NCBI RefSeq assembly: GCF_040183065.1
Contig: NC_091132.1
Coordinates: forward strand, 160,725,602-160,789,601
DNA: 64,000 nt
DNA from: Periplaneta americana
Taxonomy: Eukaryota > Arthropoda > Insecta > Blattodea > Blattidae
Direction of reading: 5' to 3'
Shown here: piece after piece, positions 1 through 11,500 of the stretch
Layout: each line of letters opens with the position of its first letter
Position numbering within the stretch: position 1 is the stretch's first letter
Notes under the pieces: model-generated
Databases searched by the model: none
What the model saw: only the letters and a program-made list of their open reading frames with translations
What the model was told of the DNA's origin: nothing
Made by a program: the position numbers and the translations under genes

Positions 1-420
1 CATCTACTGATGAATTGTATATAGACCTACTGTAAATTGAATGGTAATATGTATAGCTCAACTGATGAATTGTTTATGCTTATAAATTGAATTACTATGC
101 TTGATATTAATTGCACAAATTTGTATAGCTTAATGAAAGTATGCTACTTTGTATTGTATATATTTGTATAGTTTTGGCCGATGAATTGTATATGCTTTAA
201 ATTGAATAGTAATCTATATAGCTCTACTGATATTGTTTGTGTTTGTAATTTGAAGTAGTTTGCATGATATGTATTATCAATTTCTATATATCACAACTGG
301 TTGAATTGTTTATGCCTTAAATTTAATTAAATTGTTTTGTATTATAGCTCAAGTTATGAATGATCGTTTGCGTTTGTAAATTTCATAATCTGATTGGCTA
401 TGTATTGTATACTTTTAGTA
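1..420. repeat. Degenerate AT-rich tandem repeat, unit about 55-58 bp
   Basis: Variants of GATGAATTGTATATGC followed by TTAAATTGAATAGTAAT and TATAGCTC recur near positions 9, 64, 180, 227, 299 and 354. Spacings are about one or two units of 55-58 bp, so this looks like an old, eroded tandem array cut by the window edge. No coding sense is visible. Confidence 0.5.
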
Positions 421-423
421 GAG

Positions 424-718
424 CCATCGATGTAGCTCAGTCAGCAGACTCGCCGGGCCGCTGATCCGGAGCTGCGTTCAGGCTTGGGTTGGATCCCCCT
501 TTGGACTTTGGTTTCTTCGGAGGTTTTCCCCAGCCGTGAGACTGAAGCCGGATGGTCTATGGCGAGTCCTTGGCATCAACCCCTTTGATTTGATTACCGG
601 TACCCCCTTTGATTTGATTACCTGGTTGGGTTTTTCCGAGGTTTCCCCCACCGAAAAGGCAAATGCCGGGTAATATTTTGGCGAATCCTCGGACCTCATC
701 TCATCTCACTACATCTCG
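424..718 (+). mobile_element. tRNA-derived SINE
   Basis: The head resembles a tRNA: an A-box-like TAGCTCAGTCAGCAG is followed about 45 bp later by a B-box-like GGGTTGGATCC. The body contains GGTTTTCCCCAGCCG and, further on, GTTGGGTTTTTCCGAGG, GGCAAATGCCGGGTAAT and TGGCGAATCCTCGG. The same body occurs in reverse at 47995-48262. A partial internal duplication (TTTGATTTGATTACC appears twice) lies around 585-622. The anticodon-stem region does not fold as a good tRNA, so this is not called a tRNA gene. Confidence 0.75.
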
Positions 719-909
719 CCAAAATGTAAAAAAAATTGTACAAAATTGTAAAAATTGTAGAAAATTACTAAATTGTAAAACTATAAAAATTTGTAAAAAT
801 TGTAATTGTAATATTGTAAAATGTTGACATGTTCCACATCTTAAAGCTTCATTGCTCATGTAAGATCTATGGAATAAAATAAATGAATGAATGAATGAAT
901 GAATGAATG
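719..909 (+). mobile_element. LINE-type 3' tail with (AATG)n end
   Basis: An A/T-rich tract of repeated AAAATTGTA words leads to a unique stretch (CATGTTCCACATCTTAAAGC) and ends in (AATG)n at about 880-909. Terminal tetranucleotide repeats are typical of some non-LTR elements. It directly continues the SINE head and body, so either the SINE uses a LINE-derived tail or a truncated LINE inserted here. Confidence 0.45.
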
Positions 910-977
910 AGTCAGCCATATTTTATTTTTGCCGAAATGCAAAGAAATGTACAACCTGAAAATTACATAGTTATTGC

Positions 978-3173
<2,196 letters not shown>

Positions 3174-3199
3174 GTTATCAGTTTGCATCATTTACCGCT

Positions 3200-4133
3200 G
3201 ATAGCCCCAAATACAAACATTGTTGCCACTAATTATTGAATAACTCATGTATATTAAGTATTATACGGAATATAACCGATTGCTTACTGCGAAAGTGATA
3301 TGGAGCGATGAAACAAGGATTTCTATATTTGGAAGTGACGGAATCAAATACGTTCGTCGACGAAATGGAGAAGCTTTGAATCCCGAGTGCCTCATCGCAA
3401 CCATGAAACATCCTGTTGCTGTCATGATCTGGGGATGCATGTCCAGCAATAGAGTAGGAAGACTTCAGATATTTCAAGGGAACTTGAACGCGGAAAAATA
3501 CAAAAAAAGATAATATGAAAGTGAAATTGAGACTATCCACTGCCGACTTACACCCAAATTGTGATGACTTTGTATTTCAACAGGATGGTGCTCCATACCA
3601 TACTGCCAAGAGTGTTATGCATTGGTTTCAACAGAAAAACATCAAGGTGTTAAAGTGGCCTGGGAATAGTCCTGACCTTAATCCAATTGAAAACTTGTGG
3701 TCAAGGTTAAAAAGTTTGGTGTCTAAAAAAAAATTGCAGCAGCAAAACTGAATTCATTGATGCCATTATCCACAGCTTGTTTCGGATCATCAGCAAGGAA
3801 GAACTGCAACGTCTAGTGGACTCAGTGCCCCCCCATAATTGATGCTGTCATTAAAAATAAAGGTTATCTCACAAAGTACGAACTGTTTACAGAGTGAATG
3901 AAAAAATAACACGAAATTGTTTTTAAGTGTTAATGTATAAATATATGTTTTCTCATACATATTATGATATAAAGTCATGTATTTTCTATAAAAAATAGAA
4001 TAGACAATGTTTGTTTGACGAGTTCAGTTCAGTCACGAATAACATTTTAAATTGTATTCATGTGTGAATAAAAACAGATGTTATGACAATTCAGTACAAA
4101 CGCAAAAAGTTTCCAGAATTATGGCCACCAGTG
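3200..4133 (+). pseudogene. Tc1-like transposon remnant, 5' truncated
   Basis: The second half of a Tc1-family DD34E transposase is readable in several frames. It shows VIWSDETRISIFG near 3295, FVFQQDGAPYHTAKS near 3570, WPGNSPDLNPIENLW near 3655, then an IIHSLFRIISKEELQRLV-type segment and DAVIKNKGYLTKY near 3845. Reading frames change near 3510 and 3735 and several stops are present. The right TIR at about 4101-4133 has the classic Tc1 shape: its complement begins CACTGGTGGCCATAATTCTG and it is followed by TA. The helix-turn-helix half and left TIR are missing, and the hAT element ends just upstream. Confidence 0.85.
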
Positions 4134-4239
4134 TACATTTTAAAACGGAAAGTAAAAGTTAGGCCTACTTACAAATGATTAAATTATGAATTCAGGGCAA
4201 TGGAAGGTAATACAGTACCTGTACCTTAATTCGCTGGAG

Positions 4240-4240
<1 letters not shown>

Positions 4241-4297
<57 letters not shown>

Positions 4298-4305
4298 AAT
4301 AATAA
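4241..4305. repeat. (ATT)n microsatellite
   Basis: About 18 uninterrupted ATT units run into an inverted AAT tract (AATAATAATAA). Confidence 0.95.
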
Positions 4306-5064
4306 ACACGTGAAAAGGATAGACTACAGTGTTCATGTAAAATACTATATTAAGTTTCTTTTATTATTTCCGGAAAGGTATGCTTATTATGAATTCAACA
4401 AGAGGAAGGTAATGTCTTAAGCTAGTTTATAATATGTCATAAGCTTACTGTATCTTTTAATATCAGGAATGACAGCCATTTCTTTTAATATACAGTAACT
4501 GAGACGTAGAAGTTTTGAAATTACTTCTATTGACCATAAAATATTGTACGAAGCATTATTAAGCAACGATGAGTTGAAATACAAACTATACAGTTTTAGG
4601 AACTGGAGAATTTTATAAAATGTAGACTAAATTATAGAAAGTGTGTATCACTTCATAGGCTCTATATTCTATGCAAAATCGTACGGACAATTAAATCTGA
4701 ATATTTTGCATTCAATATCACCTTACACCATTTACATCATGCTTTCTATCACCGGCAACTTCTTCCACCCATTCTTTCAACACATAATGTTTTTTCACAC
4801 ATTTCTAAACCTTTGTACGTGTGGAGTTTTATTCGGCATATTTCTTCAAAATTGAATGAAGTAGCTCAAAAATAATATACTGGACACTTCGGAAACAATC
4901 ACATTCACAATCACACCAGTCCATTCGAAATCTGATTTCACACTGAGCTGGAGACGTGCCTGCGAACAATGAGTCTGGTTTTAAGTTTTAAGTACGAGTA
5001 GACCCTATGTCTGTGTTACATAAACTATAATGCGGAATGATGAATTAAATAATATATAAGACGA
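4306..5064. other. No feature recognised
   Basis: AT-rich unique-looking sequence. The longest ORF (4643-4855, +) has no recognisable motif and is probably chance. Confidence 0.5.
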
Positions 5065-5172
5065 CATTAAGATATAGGGATCATATGAGGAGACAAAGAG
5101 GAAGGCAGAAAGTAGGAAAGGCTGGAGAATGCTGGGTTTGCAGTGAAAGACCTGCCTAATAGCAGAACACTA
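5065..5172 (+). mobile_element. LINE ORF2 C-terminal fragment
   Basis: Translation gives YEETKRKAESRKGWRML followed by a stop and the characteristic 3' stretch encoding AEHYE. Related fragments lie in reverse at 23340-23450 and 31650-32085. This is the extreme C terminus and 3' UTR of a non-LTR element. Its clade cannot be set from so little. Confidence 0.65.
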
Positions 5173-5184
5173 TGAATGAATCAT

Positions 5185-5220
5185 TTTTTATTTTATTTTA
5201 GTTGGTTATTTAACGACGCT
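5185..5220 (-). mobile_element. Ultra-short SINE tail insertion, 36 bp
   Basis: The insert is the poly-T complement plus GGTTATTTAACGACGCT, the 3' tail shared by the SINEs at 27524, 42071 and 47995. It is flanked by a perfect 12-bp target duplication TGAATGAATCAT at 5173-5184 and 5221-5232. It is therefore a severely 5'-truncated but genuine retroposition. Confidence 0.8.
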
Positions 5221-5232
5221 TGAATGAATCAT

Positions 5233-5663
5233 ATTATAAGTTATCATAAATGAAAATAATAATTGAGTTCATTAACTACTCTCTATGATTAAACATTTCA
5301 ATTAATTTACAAAAACAATGCCTACATGATTAAACTAACAGTTTAACGATTGTGGCATACCCTATTTGTACAATTACAATGGATGAGGCAGGAAATAGAC
5401 GTGGTTGCAGCAAATGGATTGAAATATTTTACACTCGCACAGTGAGAAAGTGTGATAATACCAAACTAAACTATGGTTTATGATTAACAAACATTGTCGT
5501 CCGCAAGAACATATAACATCTTTACAGAAAGAAAAAAACTAAAAAAAAAAAAAAATATCATCTCCCTCTGCCAGAATCATTAAAAAACGCCAAATAAATA
5601 GCTAGCCGCTGACAGTAAAATTCTGTAGCTAACCATAGTCCTGAAAACACCAGATATAGCTAC
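5233..5663. other. No feature recognised
   Basis: AT-rich sequence between the mini SINE insertion and the RNase H LINE. No ORF with a recognisable motif was seen. Confidence 0.5.
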
Positions 5664-5674
5664 AAAACCGCTGA

Positions 5675-5675
<1 letters not shown>

Positions 5676-5722
<47 letters not shown>

Positions 5723-7057
5723 CCAAATATTGAAACCCTATTTTACCTTTGGTATATTAGGGTTGTAGTTTGTTACATTTGAAATACATTATGTAGTGAT
5801 AATACACAATTTTAAAGAATTAATAGTAGTTCTGAGTCATAGTTACAATATAAATACACTAATTAAGAGACAGTAAACAATACTAAATACGTTATGCAAT
5901 AATTACTTTCAGTTAAAACAAAATGAAATAAAATTAGAAATTATAATCGAAGGTGTAGAGAAATTGCAAGATTATTACATTAATTTGTGATTTTATACAT
6001 AATTTTAAGCAATAGTAATGAGATAATGCACAGAATTGGCTTAGTTACAAATAAAACACCTATTATATAGTTGATTTGCGATAGTAAAAAAAAATAAAAA
6101 CAAAATTACTTATGGTTACAAACTATATACCTGTCATCAAATACTGAACAATAGTAAAATCTATAATACAAACATAGTTATTGTTGTTATTACTATTATT
6201 ATGTCCCAAAGATAGACACCTTATTTTAGATAGCGCATTAGGATTTTATATCATCATTAATTTACATACAATTAATAGCTACAGTCTTGCGTGGATGTGG
6301 TGTATAAACTCTGTGAATTGTTTGTAACAACATTTTTTTCTAAGAAAATGTTAAAGGGGTGTGCAGTAATTTAAATTGCAATCAGAGATATGATATCTTA
6401 AAAAGTGTCTTTTCCTTTCGAACACTGGACAGTGAAAAATCAAATGTTCAACAGTCTGATTCTCTTTGCATATGCACAGAGATTCTTATGCACTTTTGAT
6501 CCTAAATCTTTCAAAGTAAGAACCGAATTTTCCATGGCCGGTCATAAACTGAGTGAAAAAGAAGTCGGTTGAGAACTGACTGCAACATAGTCTGTCTTGT
6601 ACATTAGGAAAGAATAATTTCTTGGTCACAGAGCCTTTAACACTAGAGTTCCAGTATGCATTCCACTTCAGTGTAGTTGTGTGCTTGATCTTCTGCTTAA
6701 TGTATGAAATAGGACAGGTGGAATATTTATATTCTGAGTTGGTTGAGGCTGCTTGCTTCGCTAATGTATCCGCTCTTTCGTTTCCCTCAGTACCTGTGTG
6801 GCCGCGCACCCACATTAAGCAAATACGACCTTCAAATTTAAGTAGTAAAGATCTAATTTCGACGGCTATGGAATGCAAGTTGTATTTATCGTCAATGGTT
6901 TGTAAGGCAGATTGAGAGTCGCTGTGAATACATGAGTCAATCCCGTTGGTAATGCTCCATTTCACTGCTTGCAAGATGGCAAATAGTTCTGCTTGGGACA
7001 CGGAGCACATGGGCGCCAGGCGGAACGTGGCAGAGTGGACTTCAGTAGTGTTGTTAA
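5676..7057 (-). mobile_element. RNase H-bearing LINE, 5' truncated
   Basis: The element reads on the minus strand. Its 3' end is the (ATT)n tract at 5676-5721. A perfect 12-bp target duplication AAAACCGCTGAC brackets it (5664-5675 and 7058-7069). The 5' half contains the end of ORF2 with RNase H, and the remainder (about 5722-6340) is A/T-rich 3' UTR. Non-LTR elements with RNase H belong to the I/R1/Jockey-related groups; the exact clade is not resolved. Confidence 0.85.
6340..7057 (-). pseudogene. LINE ORF2 fragment: RNase H domain and C-terminal zinc knuckle region
   Basis: The minus-strand ORF from about 7057 down to 6486 shows an RNase H fold order: TEVHSATFRLAP, then AELFAILQAVKW (acidic residue), IHSDSQSALQT (acidic residue), and WVRGHTGTEGNERADTLAK (HxGxxGNexAD). 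After it comes FTQFMTGHGKFGSYFERF, and in a shifted frame further 3' CICKENQTVEHLIFHCP, the cysteine/histidine tail of such ORF2 proteins. The first catalytic strand (YTDGS) is absent because the copy is truncated at 7057. The frame change near 6490 marks it as dead. Confidence 0.85.
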
Positions 7058-7069
7058 AAAACCGCTGAC

Positions 7070-7679
7070 TTGGCAACACTGGTCGTAACAATTATTTCTG
7101 GGGAGTTGGGGAATTGATTTTAAATTTCCATGGCCACGGCACACTTGATCGTAGTGGAAGCTCTTACAGTCTTCATAGTTCATACTCTGGATGTGTGTAT
7201 TCTTCGTTGCGAACGGGGGAGAGAGGTTATCGTTATTAAAATTGTGATTCATTTCATTTTAATACTTCATAGAGGTAATTCTATATCTGTGAATATTGAC
7301 ACTTCTTGTCTTTGGTATAATTATTATTCTAGTGCTGGATAAATTCCAGAACACGGAATCATTCCTTTCCCTGTTACTTCAAAATTCCAACCTTGTGCTC
7401 ACAAAATAAATTATTGGCACTGAAAAGTGCCTTTTCGTAAGCATGATGATGCTCATTCGACAAACGCAGAAAAATCTGATATTTTGTAGTATTTTAAGAT
7501 ATAATTGTCAGTGCGGAATCCGTATACTGAAATTTTCCCCAATTACTTTCTCAATGAAATGGGGCTCTTTATATAAGCTACACAAAATGTAGACAATAGA
7601 AAATTATCATTCGTATAATTGAACTAATTTAGCCTGGTAAAATGGCCGCTAATAATGGCGGCATTGCAAATCTGGCTTT
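7070..7679. other. No feature recognised
   Basis: Non-repetitive sequence apart from a short GC-rich palindromic patch near 7645 (GGCCGCTAATAATGGCGGC). No convincing gene. Confidence 0.45.
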
Positions 7680-8125
7680 CAGGTATAGCTCCCTGTGAAG
7701 TTCTCTTGAATAATTTCAAGGAAAAAATTGTTGCGGCGCCGGGTATCGAACCCGACAACTTTGGCTGAGCGCGGTAATGTTCAACCGACTGAGCTATCCA
7801 GGAACTGTACCCGACACCAGCTCAATTTTTTCTTTATATCCACATACCTCAAATGGGCTGACAAAACGCCAAAGACCCAACATAGAGTGCACACAAACTC
7901 TGTGTGCCTTGAATTGTGGTTTTCTGTGAACGAACAGTGACGTATATTACGCACATCTAGCTATCTTTCAGGTATAGCTCCCCGTGAAGCTGACTTGGAA
8001 TAATTTCAAGGGAAAAATTGTTCTGGGGCTGGGTATGGTACCCGGGACCTTTGGCTGAGCGCGCCAATGCCCTACCGACTGAGCTACCCAGGGACTGTAC
8101 TCGACACCGGCAAAGTTTGCTTTGT
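7680..8125 (-). repeat. Two tandem copies of a tRNA-like SINE unit, period 289 bp
   Basis: Unit 1 starts at 7680 and unit 2 at 7969, both beginning CAGGTATAGCTCCC. Each carries a minus-strand tRNA-like head (about 7812 to 7733 and 8103 to 8025) with A-box-like TAGCTCAGTCGG and B-box-like GGTTCGATACCC or GGTACCATACCC. Unit 2 is incomplete. The heads lack a good acceptor stem, so these are SINE or tRNA-derived repeats, not tRNA genes. Confidence 0.7.
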
Positions 8126-8263
8126 AACATTGGCGACATTCTTAACACAATTTCAATACTATCTATGTGTCAGGTCACGAACTTTTCAAGCGCACCTCGT
8201 ATTATAATCACTGAACTTAAACTCTTTATGCAGCTTACTTTCTTTAGGTATTTTAACACTTAA

Positions 8264-8451
8264 GGCTGGTTCACAATAAACCGGGAATGGAAACGACAAA
8301 GAGAACGAGGACGGAAATATTGTTAAAATGTATTCGAATGTAAGCATTTACAATTAATAATTGTGAATGCTCACATTTAAGTACATTTATTTTAACATTA
8401 TTCCCGTTCTCGTTATCGTCGTTTCCGTCCCCGGTTTATTGTGAACCAGCC
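8264..8451. mobile_element. Fold-back MITE, PIF/Harbinger-like ends
   Basis: The 188-bp element is almost fully palindromic: the left end GGCTGGTTCACAATAAACC matches the complement of the right end, and similarity continues inward to a loop near 8355-8360. Flanks are TTAA-like (CTTAA left, TTTAA right), so a TAA or TTAA target is possible. The superfamily is inferred from end sequence only. It ends 18 bp before the splice acceptor of gene 1 coding exon 1. Confidence 0.75.
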
Positions 8452-8469
8452 TTTAATTATCTATTACAG

Positions 8470-8567
8470 TCGCGATGGATGTAATCAAGAAGGAACCTGA
8501 GGTGGACCCTTTGGCTATCCAGTGGAGTGATAACACTGATACATCTGAGAAGAAGCCCTTAACAAAG
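8470..8567 (+). CDS. Gene 1 coding exon 1
   Basis: The acceptor CTATTACAG ends at 8469, the ATG is at 8475, and the donor GTAAAT starts at 8568. The exon encodes 31 residues beginning MDVIKKEP, ending in phase 0. IKKEP fits a SUMO/synergy-control motif. The acceptor sits 18 bp after a MITE. Confidence 0.88.
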
Positions 8568-11500
8568 GTAAATTGAGTCATTGGTTGTAACTGCTATGTG
8601 TGATATTGACATCAAGTTTATGAAAATACCTCCCAGTGTATAATCAGCAGACATTTAGTATAGTCTAAGAAATTTAAGGTCTACAGTTGTTCGTCATGTA
8701 TACTTTCATGTCACATGTTACATGCTTTTTTAATACTCGTTGATAATATTTTAAAAGCTTGATAATCTGCGCTGTTGTAAACGGGGTTTTAAAATAACGG
8801 TTGAACGAGGATTGAGCGTATTCTCTTCCTGCACTTTCAGCCATCTTACATGTCAAACCAACATAACTTACGAGGCATTACGAACGTTCCGCGCTAGTTT
8901 GCAATATTGCAGCGGGATGGTTACGCGGGTATTTAAAATGTATAAATTCATAGCTATCGATATAACATAACGAATGTTTCGCGCTAGTTTCTAATGTTCG
9001 AGCGGGAATTCGTAGTTGTGGAAATGGCTGCAGTAGGTGATCGTATTAATATTAGAAAGCTGAGCATTATTAATAGTGAAAATGAAGCGCAACAGTGGTG
9101 CCGGGAGAAAGGTCTGCTTCCCGCAAATATGGAGTGTCCACTTTGTGGGGAGTTTTCGTACTCCCAAACAATAAGGGAGTGCGATGAGACGAATGTACCA
9201 GATGTAGCGGAGTCAACGATCACGGTTTGGTTTTCATACTTGAGGGAAGTGTGTAGAGGTAAGAAAATGAACTGTTATGGCAGATTGGGTTAATTTAGGA
9301 TTTTACTGACAGGTTAGGTTAGTTTAGGATTTTACTGACAGGTTAGCTTAGGATAGATAACGATGAAAGAGTAATGGAACGTATCGTATGATGACGCAGA
9401 ATATCTGCATGGAAATATCATATGTACTTCGGTACATTGAAATAATATTAGGATAGATAAGGTTAGTGTAGGATTTTATTGACAGGTTAGGTTAGCTTAG
9501 GTTTTTATGGTGCGTTACGTAATTATTTGTGACAGGTTAGGTTAGTTTAGGATTTTAGTGATAGGTTAGGTTAGTTTAGGATTTTAGTGACAGGTTAGGT
9601 TAGTTTAGGATTTTAGTGACAGGTTAGGTTAGTTTAGGATTTAAGTGACATATTAGGTTAGTGTAGACTTTTATAATGCGTTGCATAATTATCTGTGACA
9701 GGTTAGGTTAGTTTAGGGTTTTGGTTAGGTTAGGTTAGTTTAGGGTTTTGGTTAGGTTAGGTTAGATAAGGTTAGTGTAGGATTTTAGTGACAGGTTAGG
9801 TTAGTTTAGGATTTAAGTGACATATTAGGTTAGTGTAGACTTTTATAATGCGTTGCATAATTATCTGTGACAGGTTAGGTTAGTTTAGGGTTTTGGTTAG
9901 GTTAGGTTAGTTTAGGGTTTTGGTTAGGTTAGGTTAGTTTAGGGTTTTGGTTAGGTTAGGTTAGATAAGGTTAGTGTAGGATTTTAGTGACAGGTTACGT
10001 TATCTTAGATTTTTATGATGCGTTACGTATTAGGTTAGTTTAGGATTTAGTGACAGGTAGGTTAGTTTAGGATTTTAGTGACAGGTTAAGTTTAGGATTT
10101 TAGTGACAGGTTAGGTTAGTTTAGGATTTTAGTGACAGGTTAGGTTAGTTTAGACTTTTATGATGCGAAGCATAATTATCTGTGACAGGTTAGGTTAGTT
10201 TAGGGTTTAGGTTAGGTTAGTTTTGGATTTTGGTTAGGTTAGATAAGGTTAGGTTAGGTTGGGTTAGAATTTTGGTTAGGTTAGTTTAGGGTTTTGGTTA
10301 GGTTAGGTTAGGTTAGTTTAGGGTTTTAGGTTAGGTTAGGATTTTGGTTAGGTTAGGTTAGTTTAGGGTTTTGATTAGGTTAGGTTAGTTTAGGATTTTG
10401 GTTAGGTTAGGTTAGTTTAGGGTTTTGGTTAGGATAGGTTAGGTGAGGTTATGTTAGGGTTTTCTTTAGGTTAGGTTAGTTTAGATTAGGTTACGATTTT
10501 GGTTAGGTTAGGTTAGTTTAGGGTTTTGGTTAGGTTAGGTTAGTTTAGGATTTTGGTTAGGTTAGTTTAGGTTACGATTTTGGTTAGGTTAGGTTAGGTT
10601 AGTTTAGGATTTTGGTTAGGTTAGTTTAGGGTTTTAGTTAGGTTTTTGTTTATGTTAGGTTAGGTTAGAAATTTGGTTAGGTTAAGTTAGTTTAGGGTTT
10701 TGGTTAGGTTAGGTTTGTTTAGGGTTTAGGTTAAGTTAGGTTAGTTTAGGTTTTTATTATGCGTTAGATAGTTTTAGCTTTTTTATGCTTTGTGTAGGCA
10801 AATCTGTGGCAGGTTAGGTTGGGTTAGTTTAGGATTTTGTTGAGAAGTTGGGTTAGGTTAGTTTAGGCTTTTTTATGCTTTGCATATACGAAACTGTGCA
10901 ATGTTGGGTTAGGATAGTTTAGGTTTTATTGACAGGTTAGGTTAGTTTTGGAATTTAGTGAAATAGGTTAGGTTAGTTTAGACTTTTATGATGCGTTAGG
11001 TTAGGTTAGTTTAGGTTTTTGTAGGCTTTTATTTGCTATAAGTGTTATTTTCTTTCAGACAATGTGGATCGCCGTTAGAAGAACGAACCTAGAATTGGAG
11101 GGCCGAATCATATAGTAGAAATTGATGAATGCAAGATTGGACGTAGGAAATTTTAGGCTGGTGGTCGTATTGTGGAGGGTTCTCGGGTTTTGGGCATGAT
11201 AGATCGTGAGACGAAGGAAGTGCGATTGGAGATTTGTCCGAATAATAAGAGGGACAAAGATACTTTTCTTGGTGTTATTCGGAAACATGTCGCCGCTCAA
11301 ACCACAATAATGACGGACTGCTGGAAGGGATATGAAGGCCTGGATGTTAACAATTTCCGTCATTTGACTGTGAATCAGAGCCTCAACTTTATTGATCCGG
11401 AAAGCGGTGCATGCACGAATTTGATCGAAAACGCAAGCGATTGAGTGTGGCTGTCGTGAAGTAGTGATTTTTTGTTTTTTACGTTGGCAGTTGAAGGACG

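Noticed and set aside
4643-4855. Small hydrophobic ORF as a host gene
   Set aside because: No homologous motif, no splice or start context, and composition like surrounding AT-rich DNA.
7728-8110. Apparent tRNA genes (also at 14733, 32460, 32800, 33170, 42080, 48990, 51540)
   Set aside because: A and B boxes are present, but acceptor and anticodon stems do not pair well and each lies inside a repeated unit with a SINE body or tail.
9290-11035. Chromosome end (telomere)
   Set aside because: Repeats are degenerate and spaced, and ordinary genes and transposons continue on both sides.
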